Assembly (NCBI RefSeq): GCF_000741135.1
Contig: NZ_JGYU01000002.1
Span: forward strand, 186,001-250,000
Reading direction: 5' to 3'
Source of the DNA: Bifidobacterium choerinum
GTDB lineage: Bacteria; Actinomycetota; Actinomycetes; Actinomycetales; Bifidobacteriaceae
DNA length: 64,000 nt
Position numbers and translations under genes: made by a program. Each line of letters begins with the position of its first letter. Position 1 is the first letter of the stretch. This document shows positions 44,376 through 53,844 of this stretch, in pieces. The notes under the pieces are model-generated. The model did no database searches, was not told where the DNA came from, and saw only the letters and a list, made by a program, of their open reading frames with translations.

Positions 44376-44509
44376 TATTTGGAATAGTTATGGTTTGTTG
44401 ATAATCTATTCAACAAGGCAAGCGCAGGCAATGGTTGCCGGGCTATCGCACACTCACCCCAGCTGCACGGGCATAACAGCATGCGGCGCCAACTAGAAAG
44501 GAATCACCG

Positions 44510-45892
44510 ATGACGATGATCTTCCCCAAGGGATTCATGTTCGGCACGGCCACCGCGGCGTATCAGATCGAAGGCGCGGTTGCCGAAGGCGGCCGTACGC
44601 CGTCGATCTGGGACACGTTCTCGCACACAGGCCACACGCTCAACGGCGACACCGGCGATGTGGCCGATGATTTCTACCACCGTTGGGAAGACGACCTCAA
44701 GCTGCTGCGCGACCTGGGGGTGAACGCCTACCGCTTCTCGATCGGCATCCCGCGCGTCATCCCCACGCCGGATGGCAAGCCGAACCAGGAAGGCCTTGAT
44801 TTCTACAGCAGGATCGTCGACCGCCTGCTCGAATACGGCATCGCGCCTATCGTGACGCTCTACCACTGGGACCTGCCGCAGTACATGGCGTCTGGAGACG
44901 GCCGTGAGGGCGGCTGGCTCGAGCGCGAGACGGCGTACAGGATCGCCGATTACGCCGGCATCGTGGCCAAGTGCCTGGGGGACCGCGTGCACACGTACAC
45001 GACGCTCAACGAACCCTGGTGCTCGGCCCATCTGAGCTATGGCGGCACCGAGCATGCGCCGGGCCTCGGCGCGGGGCCGCTTGCGTTCCGCGCGGCGCAC
45101 CACCTCAACCTCGCCCATGGCCTCATGTGCGAAGCCGTGCGCGCCGAAGCCGGGGCGAAGCCGGGGCTGTCCGTGACGCTCAACCTGCAGATTTGCCGCG
45201 GAGACGCCGACGCGGTGCACCGCGTGGACCTCATCGGCAACCGCGTGTTCCTTGATCCGATGCTGCGCGGGCGCTACCCTGACGAGCTGTTCTCGATCAC
45301 GAAGGGCATCTGCGACTGGGGGTTCGTGTGCGACGGCGACCTCGACCTCATCCGCCAGCCGATCGACGTGCTCGGCCTCAACTATTACTCCACGAATCTG
45401 GTGAAGATGAGCGACCGCCCGCAGTTCCCGCAGAGCACGGAAGCGTCCACGGCGCCCGGTGCGAGCGATGTCGACTGGCTGCCGACAGCCGGTCCGCACA
45501 CCGAGATGGGGTGGAACATCGACCCGGATGCGCTGTACGAGACGCTTGTGCGGCTCAACGACAACTATCCGGGCATGCCGCTTGTGGTGACCGAAAACGG
45601 CATGGCGTGCCCCGACAAGGTGGAAGTGGGCACCGACGGTGTGAAGATGGTGCACGACAACGACCGCATCGACTACCTGCGCCGACACCTTGAAGCGGTG
45701 TACCGCGCGATCGAGGAGGGCACCGATGTGCGCGGATACTTCGCGTGGTCACTGATGGACAACTTCGAGTGGGCCTTCGGCTATAGCAAGCGCTTCGGCC
45801 TGACCTACGTGGACTACGAGTCGCAGGAGCGCATCAAGAAAGACAGCTTCGACTGGTACCGCCGCTTCATCGCCGACCATAGCGCGCGCTGA
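44510..45892 (+). CDS. GH1 beta-glucosidase (beta-glycosidase)
   Basis: 460 residues, cytosolic, full length for GH1. Acid/base Glu168 in TLNEPWCSAH, nucleophile Glu362 in VVTENGMAC, N-terminal GTATAAYQIEGA, and SLMDNFEWAFGYSKRFGL are all present. It would remove beta-linked glucose (or mannose) from the non-reducing end of imported gluco-mannooligosaccharides. AAAGGAATCACCG precedes ATG 44510. Followed by an 18-base-pair hairpin. Confidence 0.93.
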   Translation: MTMIFPKGFMFGTATAAYQIEGAVAEGGRTPSIWDTFSHTGHTLNGDTGDVADDFYHRWEDDLKLLRDLGVNAYRFSIGIPRVIPTPDGKPNQEGLDFYSRIVDRLLEYGIAPIVTLYHWDLPQYMASGDGREGGWLERETAYRIADYAGIVAKCLGDRVHTYTTLNEPWCSAHLSYGGTEHAPGLGAGPLAFRAAHHLNLAHGLMCEAVRAEAGAKPGLSVTLNLQICRGDADAVHRVDLIGNRVFLDPMLRGRYPDELFSITKGICDWGFVCDGDLDLIRQPIDVLGLNYYSTNLVKMSDRPQFPQSTEASTAPGASDVDWLPTAGPHTEMGWNIDPDALYETLVRLNDNYPGMPLVVTENGMACPDKVEVGTDGVKMVHDNDRIDYLRRHLEAVYRAIEEGTDVRGYFAWSLMDNFEWAFGYSKRFGLTYVDYESQERIKKDSFDWYRRFIADHSAR

Positions 45893-45910
45893 TGGCATCC
45901 GCAGCTCCCT

Positions 45911-45952
45911 ACAACGGCTGCTTCCGGCTTTTTCGCCGGAAGCAGCCGTTGT
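45911..45952 (+). terminator. Terminator of GH1
   Basis: Perfect 18-base-pair stem: arms ACAACGGCTGCTTCCGGC (45911-45928) and its complement (45935-45952), six-base loop rich in T. No T-run follows. Confidence 0.8.
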
Positions 45953-46097
45953 TGTGTCTGGGGCATCTTCGAGCATAGAGGAGCTAAAACGTGTTGTTCA
46001 TCCTGTCGGCAACACGTTGTGGCGGTGGGCGACGAGCCTCTGAGCACCCCTGACGAAAGTCATATCCGAGGCCGCTGAGGATGACAACCGTCTGTAC

Positions 46098-46197
46098 CTG
46101 TCCGAAAAAACGGAACGGCACCGATTTTTGAGACAGATACGCCTCATAACTGTCTGAAAAAACGGAAGGGTACCGATATTTCAGACAGATATGCCTC
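46098..46197. repeat. Two 48-base direct repeats, each with inverted ends
   Basis: Copies at 46098-46145 and 46150-46197 share CTGTC-YGAAAAAACGG, then CCGAT-TTT, then AGACAGATAYGCCTC. In the second copy CTGTCTGAAA and TTTCAGACAG form a perfect 10-base inverted repeat. Noncoding; lies in the 810-base gap between GH1 and the binding-protein gene, which holds no protein gene. Confidence 0.65.
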
Positions 46198-46383
46198 GCC
46201 AAGGAAAAGCGCGCATATCAATGGGCGCCCCCAATGCAGACAGGCCGGTGCGCTTGCTGTCACAACATGGTGCCGACAGGATAGACAACACGCTCGGTTC
46301 CTATACGCTCATCTTCGTGGTCCTATATATGAAGTGAGCAGGTGCGCTGTACATCGGCGGCACATTGAGACTCGCCGAATTCG

Positions 46384-46395
46384 TGAAGCGCTTAA
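46384..46395. promoter_or_regulatory. Mannan-regulon LacI operator, distal
   Basis: TGAAGCGCTTAA, the exact reverse complement of the site at 59158-59169. About 180 bases upstream of the promoter-proximal operator of the ABC binding-protein gene; could support looping. Confidence 0.6.
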
Positions 46396-46562
46396 TGCTT
46401 TTTTGACTACAACGTGAAAATGGAGTTGACGGCAAGGGAAGGCAGTCGATGCGGTGTTTGCAGGCGATAATTGTTGAAAACATTGGGAAAATGGTTGTAT
46501 TAATGATAACGATTGCATGGCATTTGAGCTGTGCTGAGCACGCGTAGGTATGACGGAACTAC

Positions 46563-46599
46563 TTAAGCGCTTGACAAGCTGTAAGAAGTCGGATATATT
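46563..46599 (+). promoter_or_regulatory. Promoter and LacI operator of the sugar-binding protein gene
   Basis: TTAAGCGCTTGA (46563-46574) overlaps the -35 TTGACA (46571-46576); 17-base spacer; -10 TATATT (46594-46599). A near-consensus promoter with the repressor site on its -35. The same arrangement recurs at 48475-48511. Confidence 0.8.
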
Positions 46600-46702
46600 G
46601 ATTCCATCGTTCGCCTCAGGCAGAGAAGCCCAGAGGTGATCACAGCTCACAGTTGAGCGGGGATTCGGCGACGAAGCCCGGAAGATAAGGAAGGAAAACA
46701 GA

Positions 46703-48076
46703 ATGAACGTCAAGAAGATTGCGGCGGCAGGCATTGCGGCGGCGTGTCTGATCAGCGTGGCGGCATGCGGAGGCAATGGCTCCGCGGACTCCAACAACAA
46801 GTCCGGCGTCACCTACCCGGAGATCAAGCTCGGCGAGACCGGCAAGGACCTCAAGGCCGAGATCACGTTCTTCAACGGCCGCACCGACATGGGTCTGGCC
46901 TCGTACCCGGGCAAGAACTGGGAGTCCTACATGAAGGACTTCAACGAGATGTACCCGGGCATCAAGGTCAAGGTGCAGACCGATTCGAACTACGCCGATT
47001 CCGCGCTCACCCGCCTGCAGGCGAACAATGATTCGTGGGATGTCATGATGATTCCGGCGGTCGACCGTTCCGAGTTCTCAAACTACTTCGTCTCCTATGG
47101 CGCCACCGAAGACATGGACAAGGAGATCAAGCTCGCCAACGAGAAGGCCTATGACGGCCAGACTTACGGCATCGCCACTGATGGCCAGACCTCCGGCGTC
47201 GTCTACAACGCCAAGGTGTTCAAGGACGCGGGCGTCACCGAGCTGCCGAAGACCCCCGAGGAGTTCCAGGCCGCGCTCAAGAAGATCAAGGAGAACACCA
47301 AGGCGATCCCGCTGTACACCAACTTCGCTGAGGCTTGGGCCATGGCGCCTGGGACGCCTACATCGGCGGCAACGCGACCGGCGACCCGAAGTTCATGAAC
47401 CAGTCATGCCGCACGACAAGACCCCGTTCAAGAAGGACGACAAGGCTCGGACACCCACCCGTACGCCGTCTACAAGACGCTGTACGACGCGGTTGCGAAT
47501 GGCTACACCGAAGAGGATTACTCCACGACCGATTGGGAGTCGTCGAAGGGCCGCATCAACAACGGCGAGATCGCGACGATGGTGCTCGGCGCCTGGGCTG
47601 TGCCGCAGATGAAGCAGGCCGGTGACCACCCGGACGACGTGCAGTACATGCCGTTCCCGATCACCGTTGACGGCAAGCAGTACGCCACGCTCGCCGGCAA
47701 CTACTCGATGGGCATCAACAAGAACTCCGACAAGGACCGTCAGGAAGCCGCGATGATCTTCGTCAAGTGGATGACCGAGAAGTCGGGTTATGCGCAGAAC
47801 GAAGGCGGCATCCCGATTGTCAAGAGCGACGACAGCCTGCCGGAGACCTACGAGCACTTCAAGGACGTTGAGCTGATCGTCGACGACCCGGCGAAGGAAG
47901 GCGAAGAGGACCTCTTCGCCGACATCAACTCCGATTCCGAGCTCGGCATCAACAACGGCAACGGCAAGAAGATTCAGGACATCGTGACCGACGCCGCCAA
48001 CAAGACCAAGACCATCGACCAAATCATGGGCGAATGGGACGAGAAGTGGGGTGCGGCTGTCGAGTCCGAGAGCTGA
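46703..48076 (+). pseudogene. ABC sugar-binding lipoprotein, three single-base deletions
   Basis: Extracellular solute-binding protein (type 1) of about 458 residues with lipobox SVAACG (Cys22 region). The frame is intact to about 47344, then one base is missing at each of three places: ATGG-CGCC (47344), CAG-TCATG (about 47403) and AAGGC-TCGG (about 47446). Three losses restore the frame, and the rest (IATMVLGAWAVPQMKQAGDH...) reads normally to 48076. Without correction translation stops at 47398. Probably binds mannan-derived oligosaccharides. Three deletions in about 100 bases of otherwise clean codons suggest either recent inactivation or read error. Confidence 0.82.
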
Positions 48077-48136
48077 CTCACCCCGCGCGGCCGTAGGCCG
48101 GCGCGCATATAGACCAACTCCTCTTTTCCCTTCCCT

Positions 48137-48183
48137 CCAGAACGGTGGCGGCCCCTCATCATGAGGGGCCGCCACCGTTCTGG
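48137..48183 (+). terminator. Hairpin after the binding-protein gene
   Basis: A 21-base-pair perfect stem (48137-48157 with 48163-48183; core GGTGGCGGCCCC/GGGGCCGCCACC). Without a T-run it may act as a processing/stability element that keeps binding-protein mRNA above permease mRNA. Confidence 0.75.
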
Positions 48184-48474
48184 CATGCGTGCGAGCGGGC
48201 GCCAGGCTGTGGAGCGACGGGATGAGGCGGCTATATATTATGCGCTTAAGTATTGTGACATACGATTGAGAAGGGCTTGAGCGCGCGAAAAACGAGAGAA
48301 ATCAGCCATTTTTCAAGTATTCTTGAGGCGGTGAGGGGAATGTGTGTGAAGTGCGTGTACAGAACGCCGCGCACCAAGTCGCCGCAATTAAGTTGACTAC
48401 AGCGTGTTGGGTTGGATCGAGGAAGTGCAAGAATTGTTGGAATGACGTGCTTTTCGAGCGTGACACGGCGTAAC

Positions 48475-48511
48475 TTAAGCGCTTGACAAACTGAAATCAC
48501 AGCGATATATT
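48475..48511 (+). promoter_or_regulatory. Promoter and LacI operator of the permease operon
   Basis: TTAAGCGCTTGA (48475-48486) overlapping -35 TTGACA (48483-48488), 17-base spacer, -10 TATATT (48506-48511). The same layout as upstream of the binding-protein gene, 1.9 kb earlier. A weaker GCGCTTAAG half-match occurs at 48242-48250. Confidence 0.8.
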
Positions 48512-48643
48512 ATGTGGCATCGCTTATCACAGGCAGGCAGAGAAGCCTGAGGTGGATACCCGGGCGGGATTCATGGCTGAATCCCCAACGGGGCCGCGAA
48601 CCTACAGCATTCGTGGTTGGATAAGGAAGGAACAGAGACCATC

Positions 48644-49706
48644 ATGACTACCTCACAACCGGCTGTGGCACCGCCGAGGCGGTTCCGTTCAACAAGCAGC
48701 CCCGCGACTGGAAGAAGATCGGCATCATCGTCCTCTTCTGCGCGCTCCCCATTGCATTGCTCGTTGTGTTCACCTATCTGCCGTTCTTCCAGATGTGCGG
48801 ATACAGCTTCTACAAGATGAAGTACATCGGCACCCCCAAGTTCATCGGCCTGAAGAACTACACCGACATCTTCACCCGCCCGGACCTGCTCGCCACGCTC
48901 AAGCTTTCGCTGTACTAATGGTCGGCGCGCTGATCCAGGTCGCCCTCGCCCTCTACCTGGCCACCGTGCTCGCCTTCAAGGTCAAGGGCGGCAGCTTCTT
49001 CAAGGGCGCCATGTTCTTCCCCTACCTGATCAACGGCATCGCCATCGGCTTCATCTTCAAGTTCTTCTACACCCGCGGCTACGTGCTCGACTCGGTGCTC
49101 CAGTGGTGCGGGTTCAGCCTCGACAACCTGCCGTACTGGCTGCGTGACCAGAAGGTGAACAACTGGTCGCTCGTGGCCTCCTCAGTGTGGAGGTACCTGG
49201 GCCAGACGATGATTCTCTTCATCGGCGCGATCATGTCGATCGACGGCTCGCTTTACGAGGCCGCGGAGATCGATGGCGCCAACAAGTGGCAGCAGTTCAA
49301 GCACATCATCCTGCCGGGCATCCAGACGATCCTCGTGCTCAACATCATCCTCTCGATCACCGGCTCGCTTTCCGCATTCGAGGCGCCGTACGTCATCACC
49401 TCGGGCGCCAACGGCACCGGCACCTTCTTTGTGCAGATGGACAAGATCGCGCACTCCGACCAGAAGGTCGGCCTCGCCTCCGCGATGGCCGTGGTGCTGC
49501 TCATCATCATCATGATCTGCGCGCTGCTGCAGAAGATCGTCATGGGCTGGCTGTTCCGTGACGCCGACGACGGCACCGCCAAGGCCCGCAAGCATGCGCA
49601 GAAGGTCGAGAAGCAGCGCAAGAAGGCGCTGCACCAGGCCAACAAGGTCAAGGCCGGCAACGCCCCGCTCTTCAGGAACGGAGCCAAGAAGGAAGCCGAG
49701 GCGTGA
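48644..49706 (+). pseudogene. ABC sugar permease 1, two single-base deletions
   Basis: MalF-type permease of about 355 residues if corrected. Translation starts at ATG 48644 (AAGGAAGG upstream), but a base is missing around 48672 (GCACC-GCCGAG), and the following segment QPRDWKKIGIIVLFCALPIALLVV...LKLSLYY is in the next frame. A second base is missing near 48917 (TACTA-ATGG), after which the frame runs cleanly from 48918 to 49706, with six helices and the EAA loop EAAEIDGANKWQQF. A 50-residue Lys-rich tail ends the protein. GTGA overlap with permease 2. Confidence 0.82.
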
Positions 49707-50638
49707 GCACGATGTCAAGCGAAACGATCACCCCGGACATGCAAACGAACTCGCAGAAAGGAAAGGCCATGGAAGCCTCCGTCGAAAAGGTGAGCGTCTG
49801 GTATCACGTGCGCCGTTGGATACTCTCCTTCCTCAAGTACTTCAGCCTCGTCTTCATCACGTTCTGCGTCCTGCTGCCGCTCGCCTCCTGCGTGTGGACG
49901 GCCGCGAAGACCGATGCGGAATACAAGACCGGCAACGTCATGGCGATGCCCCACAACTGGTTCAACTTCCAGAACTACGCGGACGCGTTCAAGCTGTCGA
50001 ACATGGCCGTCGCCTTCCGCAACTCCTTCATCGTCCTCGTGTGCGTCTGCTTCATGACGACGATCATCGGCACCCAGCTCGCCTACGTCCTGAGCCGCTT
50101 CCAGTTCCCGGGCAACGCGTTCATCCGCGGCGCCTTCACGATCGCGGCGCTGCTGCCGGGCATCGCGATGCAAGTCGCGGTCTACAAGATCATGGGCAGC
50201 CTCGGCATGATCAACTCCCTGTGGGGCTACATCATCATGTCGATGGGCACCGATGTCATCTCGATCTACATCTTCATCCAATACTTCGAGAACCTGCCGA
50301 TCTCGCTTGACGAGGCGGCGATGATCGACGGCGCGAGCTACTTCACAATCTACGGCCGCATCCTGCTGCCGCTGCTCAAGCCGGCCATCGTCACGGCCCT
50401 CATCCTCAAGGGCGTCGGCATCTACAACGAGTACTACGCAGCCAACCTCTACCTGCAGGACAAGCAGAAGCTCGGCACCGTGGCCATCTCGCTGTACGCC
50501 TTCACCGGCCCGCAGGGCTCGAAGTACAACCTGATCTGCGCAGGCGTCATCGTGACGCTGCTGCCCGCCCTGATCCTGTTCCTGATCTTCCAGAAGCAGA
50601 TCTACAACGGCGTCGCAGCCGGCGCAGTCAAGGAGTGA
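49703..50638 (+). CDS. ABC sugar permease 2 (MalG-type)
   Basis: About 311 residues with six helices and the EAA loop DEAAMIDGASYFTIYGRILLPLLKP. GTG 49703 overlaps the stop of permease 1 (GTGA); ATG 49712 and ATG 49769 (AGAAAGGAAAGG upstream) are alternatives. Forms the import channel with permease 1 for LacI-regulated oligosaccharides. No ATPase gene is in the locus, so it probably uses a shared MsmK-type ATPase encoded elsewhere, as is usual in bifidobacterial sugar ABC systems. Confidence 0.9.
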   Translation: MSTMSSETITPDMQTNSQKGKAMEASVEKVSVWYHVRRWILSFLKYFSLVFITFCVLLPLASCVWTAAKTDAEYKTGNVMAMPHNWFNFQNYADAFKLSNMAVAFRNSFIVLVCVCFMTTIIGTQLAYVLSRFQFPGNAFIRGAFTIAALLPGIAMQVAVYKIMGSLGMINSLWGYIIMSMGTDVISIYIFIQYFENLPISLDEAAMIDGASYFTIYGRILLPLLKPAIVTALILKGVGIYNEYYAANLYLQDKQKLGTVAISLYAFTGPQGSKYNLICAGVIVTLLPALILFLIFQKQIYNGVAAGAVKE

Positions 50639-50674
50639 TCTAAGACTTACCCTTCCCCCTTTCCTCACCATCAT

Positions 50675-50711
50675 GGAGCCGTGCCGAGCGAGTTGCGTGC
50701 GGCGCGGCTCC
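50675..50711 (+). terminator. Hairpin between permease 2 and beta-mannosidase
   Basis: GGAGCCGTGCCG (50675-50686) pairs with CGGCGCGGCTCC (50700-50711) with one G-U pair, followed by a pyrimidine-rich CTTCTCTTCTTCC stretch. Partial terminator or processing site. Confidence 0.55.
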
Positions 50712-50817
50712 CTTCTCTTCTTCCTCTTCTTCAGCGGCTGATTCCGGTCGCCCCCGACATCCTCAGTTCCCTTCCGTGCGCGGCACAAGCCGGCGCCAAC
50801 CACCAGGAGCACATATC

Positions 50818-53526
50818 ATGACCAACACCCCATCCACCTTCGCACCGCTGTCGAGCGGCTGGACCGTCACCGCGATGAACCCGGAGGTCGTGCCCGCCGA
50901 CCTGCGCGAGACGCTGACCGCCGGCATCCCGGCGGCCGTCCCCGGCGAGGCGACGCTCGACCTGCTCAACGCCGGTCTCATCCCCGACCCCTTCGACGGC
51001 GACAACGAGAACAAGCTGCCGTGGACCGGCGACGTCGACTGGCGCTTCACCTGCACCTTCGAATGGCATGACGACGGCAACACGCGCCACGACCTCGTCG
51101 CCTACGGCCTCGACACCGTCGCGACGATCGAGCTCAACGGCGACCCGGTCGCGCAGACCGAGAACTGCCACCGCTCCTACCGCTGGGACATCCGTGAGCT
51201 GCTGCAGGACGGCGAGAACGTGCTGACCGTCACCTTCATGTCCCCGGTGCGCTACTCCGACGCCGAGGAGCAGCGCCGCGGCTACTATCCGCACACCGAG
51301 CACCACGCCTTCAACCAGATCCGCAAGCCGAGCTACTCCTTCGGCTGGGACTGGGGCATCGACGTGGCCAACGCCGGCATCTGGCGCGAGATCGGCATCG
51401 ACTCGTGGAGCGGCGTGCGCCTCGCCGAGGTCCGCCCGCTCGTCGACGTCGCCTCCGACGGCACCGGCATCCTCAACGTGCACGTCAAGGTCGAGCGCGA
51501 AGGCCACGGCCGCATCATGAACCCGATGGACGCACACAGGTTCCAGACGCCGGTGCCGGTCCATGTGACACTCGAAGGCTATGGCACGATGCTCGAGGCC
51601 GATGGATCGGTCGATCAGGGTCGCGACGAGACGACGATCACGATCGCCGTGCCGGACGCGAAGCTGTGGTGGCCGCTCGGCTACGGCGACCAGCCGCTCT
51701 ACGCCGTCGACGTCAAGGCCGGTGCCGACCTGCAGGCCGAATGGAAGGGCCGCATCGGCTTCCGCACGACATATGTGGACACGCGCGCCGACGACCTCGG
51801 CCGCCCGTTCCAGATCTACGTCAACGACGTGCCGGTGCACGCGCACGGCTACAACTGGATCCCCGACGACGCGTTCATCGCGCGCGTGACGAAGAAGGAC
51901 TACGAGCGCGGCATCCGCGACCTCGTCGAATCGAACTCGAACATGGTCCGCGTCTGGGGCGGCGGCATCTACGAGGCCGACGAATTCTACGATCTGTGCG
52001 ACGAATACGGCGTCATGGTCTGGCAGGACTTCATGCTCGCCTGCGCCGCCTACCCGGAGGACGCCGAGACGAAGGAGGAGGTCGAGGCCGAGGCGCGCGA
52101 GGCGATCATCCGCCTGTCGAGCCATCCGAGCCTCATCGTCTGGAACGGCTCGAACGAGAACTACGTGGCCTACGCCGAATGGGGCGGCTACAAGCAGGCC
52201 GTGCGCGACGACGACCTGCCGGCGAACGAATACGGCTACGGCGAGAAGGGCTGGGGCGACTACTACTACTCGGAGCTCTTCCCGCAGCTGCTCGCCGAGC
52301 TCGACCCGACGCATGTGTACCTGCCGAGCTCGCCGATGAGCTTCACGAAGTTCACGAACGCGAACTGGGACACCGACGGCACGATGCACATCTGGGACGC
52401 GTGGAACCGCAAGGACTACCGCATCTACGCCGAATACACGCCGCGCTTCGCCGACGAGTTCGGCTATCAGGCGCCGCCGGCATGGAGCACGCTCGTCGGC
52501 GCCGTGCACGACGAGAAGCTAGAGCCCTTCGGCAAGCAGATGCTCGTGCACCAGAAGGCGATGGGCGGCAACTACAAGCTCGCCCGCGGCATGCGCTCGC
52601 ATCTGACGCCCGGCCATCTCGACGACGTGAGCTTCGGCGGCGTCGTCAACGGCAAGCCGAGCGACGGCGCGCACAGCTGGCTCATCCCGACCGATAACTG
52701 GGACGACATCCAGGACTGGCACTGGGCGTGCCAGCTGCAGCAGGCGCATGCGATGAAGTTCGGCGTCGAGCATATGCGTTCGCTCGCGCCGGTCAACGCG
52801 GGCGCGCTCATCTGGCAGCTCAACGACGACTGGCCGGTCGTCTCGTGGGCGGCCGTCGACTTCAACGGCCACCGCAAGCCGGTGTGGTACGCGTCGCGCG
52901 ACTTCTTCGCGCCGCGCCTGGCGACGATCCAGCCGCGCACGTCGGAGGAGTACCGCGAGACGCACAGCTGGGAAGGCGTCAAGGTCGGCACCGACCACTT
53001 CGAACTCATCGTCCTCAACGACACCCGCGAACCGGTCAAGGACACATGGACGGTGCAGCGCGTGACGCTCGGCGGCGACGTGCTCGCGACGCAGACGATC
53101 GACGTCGACCTCGACGCGACGTCGCACAAGGGATACACGCTCGACGACGCCATCGTCGACTACGACGACCCGAACGCCGAACTCATCGTCGCGACGCCGT
53201 CCGACGACTCCTTCGCGCGCGTCGTCTACAATCCGGCGGAAGTCGTCGACCAGTCGCTCGCCGCGCCGGGCGAGGCCTTCAGCGCGGACGCGAAGCAGGT
53301 CGACGGCGGTGTCGAGCTGACGGTGACGGCGAAGGACTACGTGCGCGACCTGTTCGTCATGGTCGACAAGGTCGATCCGAAGGCCACCGTCGACGAAGGC
53401 CTCGTCTCGCTGCTGCCGGGCGAGTCGGTCACGTTCCACATCACGACGGGCGCGGACGATCCGCAGGCCTTCGCGGCCGCGAACGTGCTGCGCAGCGCGA
53501 ACGACCTCAAGCGCGAAGCGAAGTGA
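50818..53526 (+). CDS. GH2 beta-mannosidase
   Basis: 902 residues, cytosolic. Sugar-binding and Ig-like domains (about 1-330) precede the TIM barrel. Acid/base Glu447 in WNGSNENY and nucleophile Glu547 in FADEFGYQ are visible; YSFGWDWGIDVANAGIWREI and NMVRVWGGGIYEADEFYDLCDEYG are beta-mannosidase signatures that separate it from beta-galactosidases. It would release mannose from the non-reducing end of beta-1,4-mannooligosaccharides. AGGAGCACATATC precedes ATG 50818. Followed by a strong hairpin. Confidence 0.92.
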   Translation: MTNTPSTFAPLSSGWTVTAMNPEVVPADLRETLTAGIPAAVPGEATLDLLNAGLIPDPFDGDNENKLPWTGDVDWRFTCTFEWHDDGNTRHDLVAYGLDTVATIELNGDPVAQTENCHRSYRWDIRELLQDGENVLTVTFMSPVRYSDAEEQRRGYYPHTEHHAFNQIRKPSYSFGWDWGIDVANAGIWREIGIDSWSGVRLAEVRPLVDVASDGTGILNVHVKVEREGHGRIMNPMDAHRFQTPVPVHVTLEGYGTMLEADGSVDQGRDETTITIAVPDAKLWWPLGYGDQPLYAVDVKAGADLQAEWKGRIGFRTTYVDTRADDLGRPFQIYVNDVPVHAHGYNWIPDDAFIARVTKKDYERGIRDLVESNSNMVRVWGGGIYEADEFYDLCDEYGVMVWQDFMLACAAYPEDAETKEEVEAEAREAIIRLSSHPSLIVWNGSNENYVAYAEWGGYKQAVRDDDLPANEYGYGEKGWGDYYYSELFPQLLAELDPTHVYLPSSPMSFTKFTNANWDTDGTMHIWDAWNRKDYRIYAEYTPRFADEFGYQAPPAWSTLVGAVHDEKLEPFGKQMLVHQKAMGGNYKLARGMRSHLTPGHLDDVSFGGVVNGKPSDGAHSWLIPTDNWDDIQDWHWACQLQQAHAMKFGVEHMRSLAPVNAGALIWQLNDDWPVVSWAAVDFNGHRKPVWYASRDFFAPRLATIQPRTSEEYRETHSWEGVKVGTDHFELIVLNDTREPVKDTWTVQRVTLGGDVLATQTIDVDLDATSHKGYTLDDAIVDYDDPNAELIVATPSDDSFARVVYNPAEVVDQSLAAPGEAFSADAKQVDGGVELTVTAKDYVRDLFVMVDKVDPKATVDEGLVSLLPGESVTFHITTGADDPQAFAAANVLRSANDLKREAK

Positions 53527-53531
53527 GCGGA

Positions 53532-53572
53532 TTAAGCGACCATCAGTGCCATGGCAACTGATGGTCGCTTAA
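53532..53572 (+). terminator. Terminator of beta-mannosidase containing operator half-sites
   Basis: TTAAGCGACCATCAGT (53532-53547) pairs perfectly with ACTGATGGTCGCTTAA (53557-53572), nine-base loop. The outer ends TTAAGCG and CGCTTAA are the half-sites of the locus operator, probably by chance but noteworthy. Confidence 0.75.
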
Positions 53573-53687
53573 CCGTTGTCGGAGCCCTTCGGACGGTTCG
53601 GACGACGGCAGAGGCATAATAGGCAGAAACACAAGGGAAAAATCGACCGGAGGAATGCGCCGGCCGACGTTTCCCTATACAATGGTT

Positions 53688-53701
53688 CTGAAGCGATTCA
53701 G
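53688..53701 (+). promoter_or_regulatory. Operator-like palindrome upstream of the LacI gene
   Basis: CTGAAGCGATTCAG, a palindrome related to CTGAAGCGCTACAG (44362) and TGAAGCGCTTAA. TATACAAT-like sequence (53676-53683) just before it may be the -10. Candidate autoregulatory site. Confidence 0.5.
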
Positions 53702-53844
53702 CGCCGACGGCCCCATCACGGGGCGCCGCACAGATCGCGGGGTACCAACGACACAACGCACGCCGTCCGCGCCAACGGACGGCAACCACGGAGCGCAGCG
53801 GCACAGCGGCGCGCATGCGGCGTGACGGGACGGGAGAACACGAC

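Noticed and set aside
53532-53572. Divergent LacI operator in the beta-mannosidase terminator
   Set aside because: The TTAAGCG and CGCTTAA ends are 41 bases apart as arms of a hairpin and not arranged as a single operator; best explained as a terminator.
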